NCBI GenBank assembly: GCA_032209605.1
Contig: JASFXZ010000004.1
Coordinates: 33,514,401-33,578,400 of the forward strand
DNA from: Mactromeris polynyma
Taxonomy: Eukaryota; Mollusca; Bivalvia; Venerida; Mactridae
Length of the DNA stretch: 64,000 nt
Reading direction: 5' to 3'
Shown here: in pieces, positions 1 to 11,300 of the stretch
How the letters are laid out: every line of letters begins with the position of its first letter
How positions within the stretch are numbered: the stretch's first letter is position 1
The notes under the pieces: generated by a model
Seen by the model: the letters and a program-made list of their open reading frames with translations, nothing else
What the model was told of the DNA's origin: nothing
Database searches by the model: none
Made by a program: the position numbers and the translations under genes

Positions 1-357
1 AGACATCCGACGTCGGCGACAATCGATTAAGAACTACAATAATCGATTATAATCGGAAATTGTGACTGAAGTGTTATTTCAATAAGATTATATTATAAGT
101 ATTCAAATTTTATAGAAATAAACCCGGATATACATGATTGTACTTTCAAATCTTGAATATAGTCCATACATCTAGTCAATAGTAGTCAAATATTTAGTGA
201 ATGATAAAATGTTCTTATGGTATATGAGTAATAGAAAAACCCCATTGATTTTAAAAAGATAAATATTTCGATTATTTCCGATTCGATTATCGATTATGAG
301 TTTTCAAACTGATCCGATAATCGATTATGAAATACATCCATTTATCCATTACTACTT
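1..357 (+). repeat. CGATTAT-rich dispersed repeat, copy A (cut by the window edge)
   Basis: This stretch matches the repeat at 58017-58438 over its whole length. Both begin with ACGTCGGCGACAATCGATTA, share an early block around CGGAAATT.TGACTGAAGTG, share a middle block around GAATGATAAAATG, and end with a cluster of CGATTAT motifs on both strands. The middle sections have drifted and differ by insertions. The similarity seems to run into base 1, so the left boundary is outside the window. The clustered subterminal CGATTAT motifs resemble those of non-autonomous hAT-type elements, but clear terminal inverted repeats were not found and the class stays open. Confidence 0.6.
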
Positions 358-444
358 AGATTGAAGTGATGCATTGAACAAATTATTTAACCTGAGAAAA
401 AATATACAAACCATTATCGCAATCAGCCACATTGTCGGACCACA

Positions 445-610
445 AGTACTGCCCTACATTCAGTAAAGGCGATTGCGGCTAACGTTTCGTAACGTTTGCA
501 ATTTGGTTCTCCGTGTGCAGTGAATGTGATATGGTGGGTGAGGGATACAAAATATAACAGTTTCGTAACGTTCGCAACTGTTAGCCGTAACTGAACGCAG
601 GGCTGGTACT
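445..610. mobile_element. Foldback (MITE-like) element, about 166 bp
   Basis: The two ends form an imperfect inverted repeat. The left arm reads AGTACTGCCCTACATTCAGT and continues through GCGGCTAACG. The right arm, read on the other strand, gives AGTACCAGCCCTGCGTTCAG and continues through ACGGCTAAC. Inside, CGTAACGTT-type motifs occur on both arms. It has no coding capacity. This architecture is typical of a miniature inverted-repeat element, but no clear target-site duplication or second copy was seen in the window, so the family is unknown. Confidence 0.55.
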
Positions 611-1568
611 AGACCTATATTTTGTATATTTGACTGAACATTAATTTTCAAAATTCAAGTGAGCATTGTATACTGTAGTTATATAAGTGAAAAGCATCAC
701 AACTAATGCAGAATACCGTCAATAAATTTCAGAAAGTTGACACACGAGATCATGCTGTAGGCATCACTCCGTTGGCAAACTTTTCCATATTGTACCTATG
801 TCACCTCGCACTCCGGGCAATTAAGCTAATATATAGTGTTACAATAGCATGACATATTTCAAACTTGTGTGAATAGACTTGTGATCACAGACCAAGTTTT
901 TGTTCAGTCATATTGATTCGTTAAATCCCAGACCAAGGCTCAAGTATGTTTATGCCAGACACTATTAATGATCAGATATTTACTATACTTATATCTTCAA
1001 CACATGACGTTAAAACAAAATACAAATTATATGTCAATTAACAGAGAAAGGAGGTATGTGTTAAAACCCAATTGAAAAGGGGTCAGTTTAATTATAACCA
1101 CTTTGCATATCCCTTATAACATTAAATCGCCTTAAATCGCATTAAAGTTTAGTGATGTATAGTGGCTAACAATCGTATATAACGTCAAGGCAAGAAGATG
1201 ATAACAGTAAATGTGGTGTTTTTGTGCCCATTTCGGACTGTTATGAGCAACACATGTGTTGCATACTAATATTGAATGCACATTTATATTGAATATGGTA
1301 GATAACATATAAGCAATATCCATGAACAGTAAAACTACAATTAACGTCATGTTTTATAGTCCTGCATAATAATCATAGGAAACGCGAACTGTTGGTAAAT
1401 ATTGGTACCTATATTGGCGGCCATCTTGGATTTTGGCCTCCATATTGATTTTCAGATTTGTCTCGATCAAAAATTTAAGGTTAGATATTAAACTTTAATT
1501 ATGCGAATGGGTTTGCTTGTATAGTTATTAGAACGATTTGGCCAATTTTGCGTTCGAGACACTCGAGC
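611..1568. other. AT-rich non-coding stretch
   Basis: No gene, RNA or recognisable mobile element was seen. Open frames here are short and in AT-rich sequence without coding character. The stretch ends at the left breakpoint of the tandem triplication. Confidence 0.5.
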
Positions 1569-2939
1569 AACTAGTATTGTCTCATGCAACAAGGCTAGCG
1601 TATTCTTCTACAAGTGATGCTACATTCTCGACACCTCTCGGATATTTCCGTACCACTTCGTTACTCTACGAACATCATCTAGTGTATGTCAGACGCAGAA
1701 CTATGTGGCATAGTTTAACATTTTGTGCGTTCAAAATATAGTTCTCGTAAAACGGATTTGTAGCTTCAATAACTTCGACAAATTCACATAAGATTAGGAT
1801 TATCGTTGTCATTTCTAGTTAAGACTCACATATTTCAGTCCTCGTTTAACTTAAATATTAAGTGTCTAATCCCGTTTCATCAGCACTCAAGCGTTCACGT
1901 CGCCATATTGTTTCATGATATTCAAATGGTAGTGCATTACGAACAACCAAGTGGCTAGACGTAGTTGGCCGAGGTTTTCCGAATGGTGTTTTTCTAAGTA
2001 TGGACTGTTTGCCAATGATTGATCCACGATTTGTTTGTAGACAAATACAATCAATCAATTCCCTGTAAATGAAGATAATCTAACTATTTATCTTGTAATC
2101 AATTGCTGTCTGCTTTTTATTAACAATGATAAATCTCTCAGAACCCTGAATAAAGCATGCGTATGTTAGAGTGTTTGTCTGCTACGTTGATGTATGTCTT
2201 GTGGCTTGTTATATACCTTGTTTGTTCTGTTTATTATGACATTCGTATTTTCCCTAGATCTTCACCTACTACGAAGAAATAATGAAATGTCAATGTTCGT
2301 GTGAAACATATTTGTATTTATACAAGTTTCGAATATCGGTAAATGGAAACCCGTGACATTTTCAACATGATCACAAAAAAATGTAGAAGACAACTAATTG
2401 AAATATGATTTCCATTACCTGTTCAAGGTGGATTTTTGTTAACACGATAATTGATTTATCAATTCCAGAACAAACGTCATTATATGTCCAAGCTTGATTT
2501 ATCACATGCACATTTTTGGTGGGCCTTATGACGGATAAATAATTCGAACAACGAAACCTTAATTGATTTTCTCGAGACCATTTTTTCTTTGTAAATAATT
2601 TTGATATTAAGTATTTAGGGTATTTCAATGGGAAAAGGGGTATAATAAAATTATATAAATAGTGTCGGTAGTACTTAGAACAGTAACACTACACAGTCAT
2701 GTAAACTCATTGAAGCAAGTATATATTTCTAGAACACAGCTTAATATCCCGTGACGCGAAGAGAATATGGTACTTCAAGTAATCTGCGATAGATGTCATG
2801 CTATGCTTAATTCATAAGAAATTCATATCCAGATGTTTTATAAATTAAAACAAAAACTCCAAAAGGAGACAGTGTAGCTCTAATCGTTGCTTAATCTAAA
2901 ATGTACGTTGTGCTTTTGCAGGTGTTTCGACCGGATTAA

Positions 2940-4260
2940 AATTAATGTTCTTATTTTATTTCAGCTGCAAAACATTTGCATGCTCTGTTTTATGTGTTGC
3001 TTAATATAATGATGATATATTCGTATGCACTGCCGGCATTGACTTTGAGGCATTACTTTACAATATCTAGATGTGTTTGCGATCGCTGTGAAAAATTCCA
3101 GATTCATTTTGTTCAATGGGTCTTGATGTACAGACATCTCCAAAGGACGAATATTAAATTGAACATCATGAAGTAGTTAGGTTTGGCTAACAAATGAAAC
3201 ATTAATATAGAAAGCACATCTCATAATTATCCAAAACGATTGCATAGCAATTTATGATTAGCATATTCATTGGCATGGGTATAAGTTATTTGCAACATTA
3301 ATAGAAAACATAAAAGTGAACGGAATACTTCCTATATACCGTGTACTATAATTTACATATTAAAATGTTGTTTATATGCTCTACTGCATGTCCTTTACGA
3401 ATATCAAAATAAATACACTTGAACAAGACAATAAGGAGCAATAACATTTCTACGCACGTGACAAGTAGTACTTCTCGTCCTGCCAGGAAACCATCCAAAG
3501 TGATTGGATACATGGTCTCCTTGTAACCTTTAACTTTAATGGGAACTATTCGAGAAAATATCGCTGACCAAAATAAAATAAAAAAACACAAATTAACAAA
3601 TAAATTGTTGTGTCACTAATACAAGTACGTAGCTATAGAAGCAGTACAATACTGAAACAAAAGACCCGTCAATGACATTTACGAAAGAAAGTGTGTAAAA
3701 CACATTAGACCAATATGTGATAATGTATTAGTTTGTAACTGACGTTTGAAATTCACTGTAAAGATATACTAGGATAAATGAATTGTTTTAACAATTTGTA
3801 TGAGACTCCCAGCATCGGCTTTATACAAGTATCAACAAAGGTTAGTGCACTTGTATGTTTTTGCCCAATTCAGTATTAAACTAGAATAGTCGTTTCAAAC
3901 AACGTAGTTGAAATAGCACTTCCAAAAAGTGTGTTAAGGCCACCGCAAACACAAGGTACCTGGATTGCATGCACTTTGACCAGACAATTCAATGTCCTGC
4001 TTTTCATTCAGAGCGATTCCGTCCAATGAATAGGTGTGTAAATATAACATTATGAAAGTTAGAAATTCTTTATATTGAAATCGATTACTGTGAACAGATG
4101 CTTTGCATTCAAGTATACGGCAATGGATAGAAGAACTTCCGATCCAGACACAATTTTTATAATTTCCCATAATCACTAATGAACTTAATACTGTCGTCTG
4201 ATGTAGGAGTGTCGTGGAATGCATAGTTTTGTGGGTTTAGCGCGCGACTGCTTGTTATTC
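2940..4260 (+). repeat. Module M, first copy in the unit (diverged half-unit)
   Basis: This part of unit 1 is related to the later part of the same unit. Shared landmarks are a TTATTTCAG start, a block ending in CTC.A.AG.ACGAATAT, a block like TTTATGATTAGCATATTCATTGGCATGG, and a CACGTGAC.AG...CTCG..CT.CCA block. The corresponding places in the second copy are 7362-7700 and 7950-8010. The ending, around TGATGTAGGAGTGTCGTGGAATGC and GCGCGACTGCTTGT, matches 21880-21910 and 33095-33165. The unit is thus internally a degenerate dimer. No intact open frame is conserved among the copies. Confidence 0.6.
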
Positions 4261-5819
4261 TCAGTACTTGGAAATATGTAATCCTTTTAAATACTTCAGC
4301 GTCCTTCTAGTGAATTGATAGGGTCTTTGAATTTGGACACACCTTGTGTTTTTTATTGAGTGGGAACACGATTAAATGTATTCAACATTATAACAAACAA
4401 CATAATTCAAGGCTTTACGACATTTTCTTTTGAAATATTAAACAAAAATATAAATGCTATATGAACGATTCATCCCATAGCGGACCACATGGAATCCAAC
4501 ATAGAAGATTGGGTTGTCCAAAATGTGCAGCCTCTTGAAATAAAAACTTGAGTATTATTTAAGATTATATAATGACTAACGTGTGTCATACCACCTACAT
4601 GTGAAATTGAATATCTGAACTCTGGATTAGTTTGATTTCAGCAGGGTTTGGTAAAAGTGGGCTGTACTTTACACACACAGTGGGATGGCTGTGTAGTTGC
4701 TTGCAAAAGAAGATGCCTAACAATCCGATTTTCTCCTCAGAACTGTCTTTAGAATAGTTCATATAACGCGAATTTCAAACAATTTTGTTTAAATAGAAAC
4801 AACACTAACTTAACATTTTTAGGCCAAATCCTAGGGGAAAAGCGAATGAAAATAAATACCGACTATATTGTCTGTTCCATAAAGTTAAGGTTTAACTAAT
4901 TTAATTGTGTTGGTATTACTATTGTTCATTATAACCCGTCTGATGTGTTTAGACTCAACAGGGGATCAGCGCTACGTTTATTTCAAACATGGCACATCAA
5001 TGTTTACTCATACAGAAATTTACGAATAGGATCACCGTCATTGTCATCCTTTTACATTATAACATTATAAATTTTGGTTTATATAAGGATATAGCGCTAT
5101 ACTTGTTTTTAAGCATGAATTTACAACTGTAGAATATAATGTGTCGGTATAAATAAACTAATATATAATGTTTAGGGGAAGGTCCTAGATACTGTTGTTA
5201 ACGCTTTTGGCCCAACCCTTTTGTGTGTATGTACAAGTTATTTGTATGTTTGTGCAAATATGATAGTGATATGTAGAAATACAATAAAATATTATAAAAC
5301 TAATATATAACGTTTGATCAGCGTATGCGCCTGAAAATAACCATGTACTTTTACACACAAAAATAAATATTACACATTCTAGTGCGTTTATATATAAGTA
5401 AAACCGCATATTTTCAACATGATTTATCAATAACTCTTATTTTAAAATGAACATCTCACCAAATTGAATGCATTTTTTATTTCTTTAACTACCAGTTTTG
5501 TGAAGTCGTTTGAAGATCATATTGCGCATAAATGTACTGTAAAATTACAAGTAGAAGATATGCACTCGTTCTAAAAGTCTAATGTCTGAACCATGAAGCT
5601 TGTGAAACTGTTTGTGTTTCATGTCGCCGTCTTTAATAATCACCATACACAATAGATATAATTCCCTTTTCGTAGTTGAAACGCGGATATTATTAAGAAA
5701 CAAAATCATGAGCCGTTTTTAGTATTGATGATGTGACGACATTTGATAATGGAAATAATGTGTATGATGTGAATATAATAATGTATTTTTGGTGCAGATT
5801 AAGGATTTATTAGCAATGA

Positions 5820-6076
5820 CAGATGTCAAGCCAGAATAACATGTGAGTTGGAGGCTTTCTGACATATGTCAAGCAAGTTTAGCATGTGAGAAGGAGGCTT
5901 TCTGACAGAGGTCAAGCAAGTATAACATGTGAGTTGGAGGCTTTCTGATAGATGTCAAGCAAAACAGGTGAGTTGGAGGCTTTCTGACATATGTCAAGCA
6001 AGTATGACATGTGAGTTGGAGGCTTTCTGACAGATGTCAAGCAAGTATAACATGTGAGGTGAAGACTTTATGACAA
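5820..6076 (+). repeat. Minisatellite, about 43-bp unit, six copies
   Basis: The core is GAGTTGGAGGCTTTCTGACA followed by (G/T)ATGTCAAGCAAGTATAACATGT. Six copies stand in unit 1, one of them shortened. Only two copies remain at the matching places 12262-12355 and 18545-18640. The array therefore changed copy number between the older unit 1 and the recent units 2 and 3. Confidence 0.85.
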
Positions 6077-6099
6077 ACGCCATTCAGTGACATAAGCAA

Positions 6100-6360
6100 T
6101 ACAACTTGTAAACATGTAACAGAGACCATAAGTTACTATAGGGAACGCCACATACACACGACAAAACCTCCCCACTCAGACCTCCGGGAAAACAACAGTT
6201 CATAAACTATCAGGCATTTGAGGAGGTGCAAGGGTAAATACACAAGAGAACAGGAGTGCAAGGTATGGCCTGCCTGACCATTAAGGACAACCAAGGAGAA
6301 TATAGGAGGTCAAAGTGGGAATAAATCAAAACAAGCGATAACAAGTTCATGTTCAATTAA
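6100..6360 (+). repeat. Dispersed repeat R, copy in unit 1
   Basis: The family has conserved landmarks in a fixed order: CATAAGTT(A/G)CTA.AGG.AACGCCACATACA, then CCTCC.CAC.CA.ACCTCCGGGAAA, then ACAGTTCATAAA, then GCA.TTGAGGAGGTGCAAGG, then ACCATTAAGGACAACCAAGG. Further copies lie near 12385, 18668, 23540, 35040, 39605, 41920 and, inverted, 52250. It has no coding capacity that is kept between copies. No terminal inverted repeat was recognised. It could be a SINE-like or other non-autonomous element. Confidence 0.75.
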
Positions 6361-8354
6361 TATACGGTTAAGAGCACTTATGCATACGTTGTGCGGTTTA
6401 ATTCCAGAAAATGTATAAAAAGGGCAATGTTTTGCTTCAGGAGTGAGGTTTGCATAAATGCTGTAACTACTAAGCCAACTACTTATCATTAAGGTCTACA
6501 CTATGGTCGTTTGCAATAGATACAGTTCGTATGTTGTCAAGAACACACATCAGTACACCACTAGTCTGTCTCAATGAAGCATGAACCTTTATTTTTTTGT
6601 TTCACACTGAATATTAGAAGCGTAAATATATTACTTTACGATTGATATTAATGAATACGGATTCCACATTTGTCTCGACATGTCTAACAATCTACACATT
6701 ATACGATATATGGAGACATAGATATGCATCACGGTTAAAATAATGTTGAATTCCTGATAACTTTAGCGTCTTTGATTAATCTGTTGACGACATGTTTTTG
6801 ATACTCGAGTCAAGCGTAGCAAAACGTTTACCTTCACTATATAACTCGTTGTTGTTTTCTTTCAGCAAATGTTTCCATGTTCTGTCATGCATAATTGAGA
6901 TTCCTGTTCATATCAACTTATATCTGAGTCGTTGACGCATTTGAAACATGATCACACATTATACAACGTTGCAGGTTGGTAAAGTTTTTTTGCAGAGCCA
7001 CAATCAAAATCATTTCGACAATTATGATAATTCAACGCACAGCCCATTTTCACCGGCCTGATAAGTCACGAACGATCACCATTTACTAACAAACTTTAGT
7101 TGGGCCTCCCTGTACCAGTAACACATTTTGTTCATTTTGATTCATATATCAGAGCTTAACACTAGATAACAACAACAATGCTATGATAACAAAATAATGA
7201 TACTGATTGTGTACATATGGCATTATGTTACTGCTAAAGGTACTGCTAGAACCAGCTTGTAAGAGTCGGTTATCCGGTTGATAAAACTAAACTGAATACT
7301 GCGCATTAAATGGTATACAGAATCTGTTTTACAAATCAGAATCTAAACAATTGTTGCGTTTATGTTATTTCAGAGGCATAGTTTGCGTACCTCTGTTACA
7401 CGGTTTTTACGCTGCTTCAAAGATGATATATTCGGATTCCAAACAGGCACTAGGCCTCATGTCAATAATTTAGCATCGCTTAGACATTTTTATTATCCCG
7501 ATTTATCATTCCAGATTCTGTTTGCTAAATTGGTTGTGTTGCACAGATATCTCGAGAGAACGAATATCACGGTTATATCAAGACATATTTGTTTTAGGCA
7601 AATCAGAGAAAAATCATTCAATATTCATGATTTTGCAATAAGATGGCATATGTGATTTATAATTGATATACAAATATTGGCATGGAAACAAGTTATTTCC
7701 TGCTTTAATGGAAACATTAAAATGAAATCGGTTCTTACAAGAGGCTGTAAACTGTAATTTCGTGGCTATTAACTTAACAACATATTTTACTCGAACATCA
7801 AAATAATTAAATAAGCAATATGAAACAATTGATATAGATTTACCAGTTGGAATAATAATCAGACCGTATTGTTATTGACCAATAGCAGTCAGAATTATTT
7901 CGAATTATCGTAAAAGTGTTTTGCTTTTAAGGATGTGCGCATTACATTCTTACTCACGTGACTAGGCATACATCTCGATCTACCAAGGAAGGAGCCAGTG
8001 CTGATTCGAAGCAAAGGGATACATGTTAGTCAACTGCTAATCGTGGAATACTTTTGAATATAGCTCTGAACCACCGTACACATTACATAAATTGAAATTA
8101 AAGTGAAATGCTATTACTGATTCTTGTTAGTACAAGTTGAAAAGCAAACACTTCAGTTTAAACCTACTTATTTTACATTGATTGAGAAACGAGTTTACAC
8201 AACTTAATTAATGAGTTTCGATAATTGCTTACTTAGCATTTCACGCGCCTAATAAATGTATTGTAAAGTTCGCGGTACAATGTCACACAATGCCGAACTC
8301 AACCCCAAAAGCTTCGAATCAGGGATCAGGCGCTATACCCCTCGATCATCATGC

Positions 8355-11300
8355 AACTAGTATTGTCTCATGAAACAAGGCTAGCGTATTCTTCTACAAG
8401 TGAAGCTACATTCTCGACAGCTCTCGGATATTTCCGTACCACTTCGTTACTCTACGAACATCCTCTAGTGTATGTCAGGCGGTAAACTATGTGGCATAAT
8501 TCAACATTTAGTGCGGTCAGAATATCGTAAAACGGATTTATAGCTTCAATAACGTCGAAAATTCACATAAGAAATGGATTGTCGTTGTAATTTCTAGCTA
8601 AGACTGACATATTTCAGTCTTCATATAGCTTAGATATTAAGAGTCTTATCCTGTTTCATCAGCACTCCAGCGTTTACGCCACTATATTGTTTTCATGATA
8701 TTCAATTGGTATTTTCGAAAGTAGTGCCTTACGAACAACCAAGTGACTGGACGTAGTTGGCCGAGGTTTTCCGAATGGCGTTTTTTTAAGTACGGTCTGT
8801 TTGACAATGATCCAGGATTTGTTTGTAGACAAATACAATCAATCTAATCCCCGTAAATGAACATAATCTACCTATTTATCTTGTAATCAATTGCTGTCTG
8901 CTTGTTATTAACAATTATAAATCTCACAGAACCCTGAATAAAGCTTGCATATGTTATAGTTTGTGTCTGCTACGTGGATGTATGTCTTGTGGCTTGTTAT
9001 ATACCTTGTTTGTTCTGTTTATTATGACATTCGTATATTTCCTAGATCTACACCTACTACGAAGAAATAATGAAATGTCAATGTTCGTGTGAAACATATG
9101 TTAATGTATACTTGTTTCGAATATCGGTAAATGGAAACCCGTGACATTTTTCAACATGATTATAAAAGCTTGATTTATCACATGCACATTTTTGGTGGGC
9201 ATTACGAGGGATAAATACTTCGAAAAACGAAACCTTAATTGGTTTTCTCGATACCATTATTTCTTTGTAAACAATTTTAATATTAAATATTTAGGGTATT
9301 TCAATGGGAAAAGGGGTATACTAACATTTTCAAAAAAGTTTCGGTAGTACTTTAAATAGTAGCATTACACAGTCATGTAAACTCATTCAAGCAAGTATAT
9401 ATATTTAGAACATAGCTTAATAACCCGTGACGCGAAGATAATATGGTACTTCAAGTTATCTGTTAAAGATGTCATGCTATGCTTAATTCATAAGAAATGC
9501 ATATCCAGATATTTTATAAATTAAAACAACAACTCCAAAAGGAGACAGTGTAGCTCTAATCGTTGATTAATTTAAAATGTACGTTGTGCTTTTGCAGGTG
9601 TTACGACCGGAATAAAATTAATGTTCTTATTTTATTTCAGTGGCAAAACATTTGCATGCTCTGTTTTATGTGTTGCTTAATGTAATGATGATATATTCGT
9701 ATGCACTGCCGGCATTGACTTCGAGGCAATAACTTTACATTATCTAGATGTGTTTGTGATCCCTGTGAACGTTTCCAGATTCATTTTGTTCAATGGGTCT
9801 TGATGCATAGACATCTCCAGAGGACGAATATTAAATTGAACATCATGAAGTAGTTAGGTTTGGCTAACAAATGAAACATTAATATAGAAAGCACATCTCA
9901 TAATTATCCAATACGATTGCATAGCAATTTATGATTGGCATATTCATTGGCGTGGGTATAAGTTATTTGCAATATTAATAGGAAACATAAAAGTGAACGG
10001 AATACTTCCAATAGACCGTGTATTGTAATTTACCTAGTTATATATTGTTTATATGCTCTACTGCATGTTCTATCCGAATATCAAAATACATACACTTGAA
10101 CAAAACAATAAGGAACAATAACATTTCTACGCACGTGACAAGTAGAACTTCTCGTTCTGCCGAGAAACCATCCAAAGTGATTGGATACATGGTCTCCTGG
10201 TAATCTTTAATACTTTAATGGGGACTAAATGGGGAGAAAATATCGCTGACCAAAAAAAAAAAAAGTTGTCACTAATACAAGTACGTAGCTATATAAGCAG
10301 TACATTACTGAAACAAAAGACTCGAAAGGCACATTAGACCAATATGCGATAATGTATTAGTTTGTAACTGACGTTTGGAATTCACTGTAAAGATATAATA
10401 GGAAAAATGAATTGTTTCAACAATTTCTATGAGACTCCCCCGCATCGGCTTTATACAAGTGTCTACAAAGGTTGCACTTGTATGTTTTTGCCCAATTCAG
10501 TATTAAACTGGAATAGTCGTTTCAAACAACGTAGTTGAAATACCACTTCCAAAAATTAAAGTGTTCATGCCACCACAAACACAAGGTCCTGGATTACATG
10601 CATTTTGACCAGACAATTCAATGTTCTGTTTTTCAATCAAAGCGATACCGTCCAATGAACAGGTGTGTAAATATTGCATTAAGAAAGTTAGAAATTCTTT
10701 ATATTGAAATCGATTACTGTGAACAGATGCTTTGCATTCAAGTATACGGTAATGGATAGACGAACTTCCGATCCAGACAACATTTTTATAATTTCCCATA
10801 ATCACTAATGAATGTTAATACTGTCCTCTGGTGTAGGAGTGTCGTTGAATGCATATATTTGTGGGTTTAGCGCGCGACTGCTTGTGATTCTCAATACTTG
10901 GAAATATGTAATCCTATTAAATACTTCAGCGTCCTTCTAGTGAATTGATAGGGTATTTGAATTTGGACACACCTTGTGTTTTTTATTGAGTGGAAATACG
11001 ATTAAATGTATTCAACATTATAACTCAATCTAGAAGTATTAACAAACAACATAATTCAAGGCATTACAACATTTTCTTTTGAAATATTTGAAAAAATCAA
11101 AGGAATCATATAAAGGCTATATGAACAGTTCATGTCATAGCGGACATGTGGACGCCACCATAGAATATTGGGTTGTCCAAAATGTGCAGCCACTTGAAAT
11201 AAAGTCTTTATTATTATTTATGATTATATAATGACTAACGTGTGTCATGCAACCTACATGTGAAATTGAATATCTGAACACTAGTATGATTAGTTTGATT

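Larger units (their letters stand above)
1569..8354 (+). repeat. Tandem array unit 1 (6786 bp, left two thirds diverged)
   Basis: This is the first of three direct copies. Its start (AACTAGTATTGTCTCATG) recurs at 8355 and 14639. Up to about 6490 it differs from units 2 and 3 by scattered substitutions and three larger length differences: about 115 bp near 2375-2489, about 197 bp near 4752-4948, and four extra 43-bp minisatellite copies near 5820-6076. These three account for nearly all of its extra 502 bp. From about 6491 to 8354 it is nearly identical to the corresponding parts of units 2 and 3. Small open frames occur (for example 3934-4224 on the minus strand and 7362-7655 on the plus strand), but diverged copies break the ones I compared, so I call no gene. 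Confidence 0.9.

Noticed and set aside
5820..6076. Possible CRISPR-like repeat array
   Set aside because: The copies abut with no unique spacers, so it is a minisatellite in a eukaryotic setting.
7362..7655. 97-codon plus frame repeated at 13646-13939 and 19929-20222 with almost no change
   Set aside because: The conservation is explained by the recent DNA triplication. The diverged copy near 29.9-30.1 kb is broken by stops, and no domain is visible.
10503..10805. 100-codon minus frame with a twin at 16786-17088 and an older relative at 3934-4224
   Set aside because: It lies in the repeat unit and overlaps an open plus frame. Its ends differ between copies and there is no recognisable domain.
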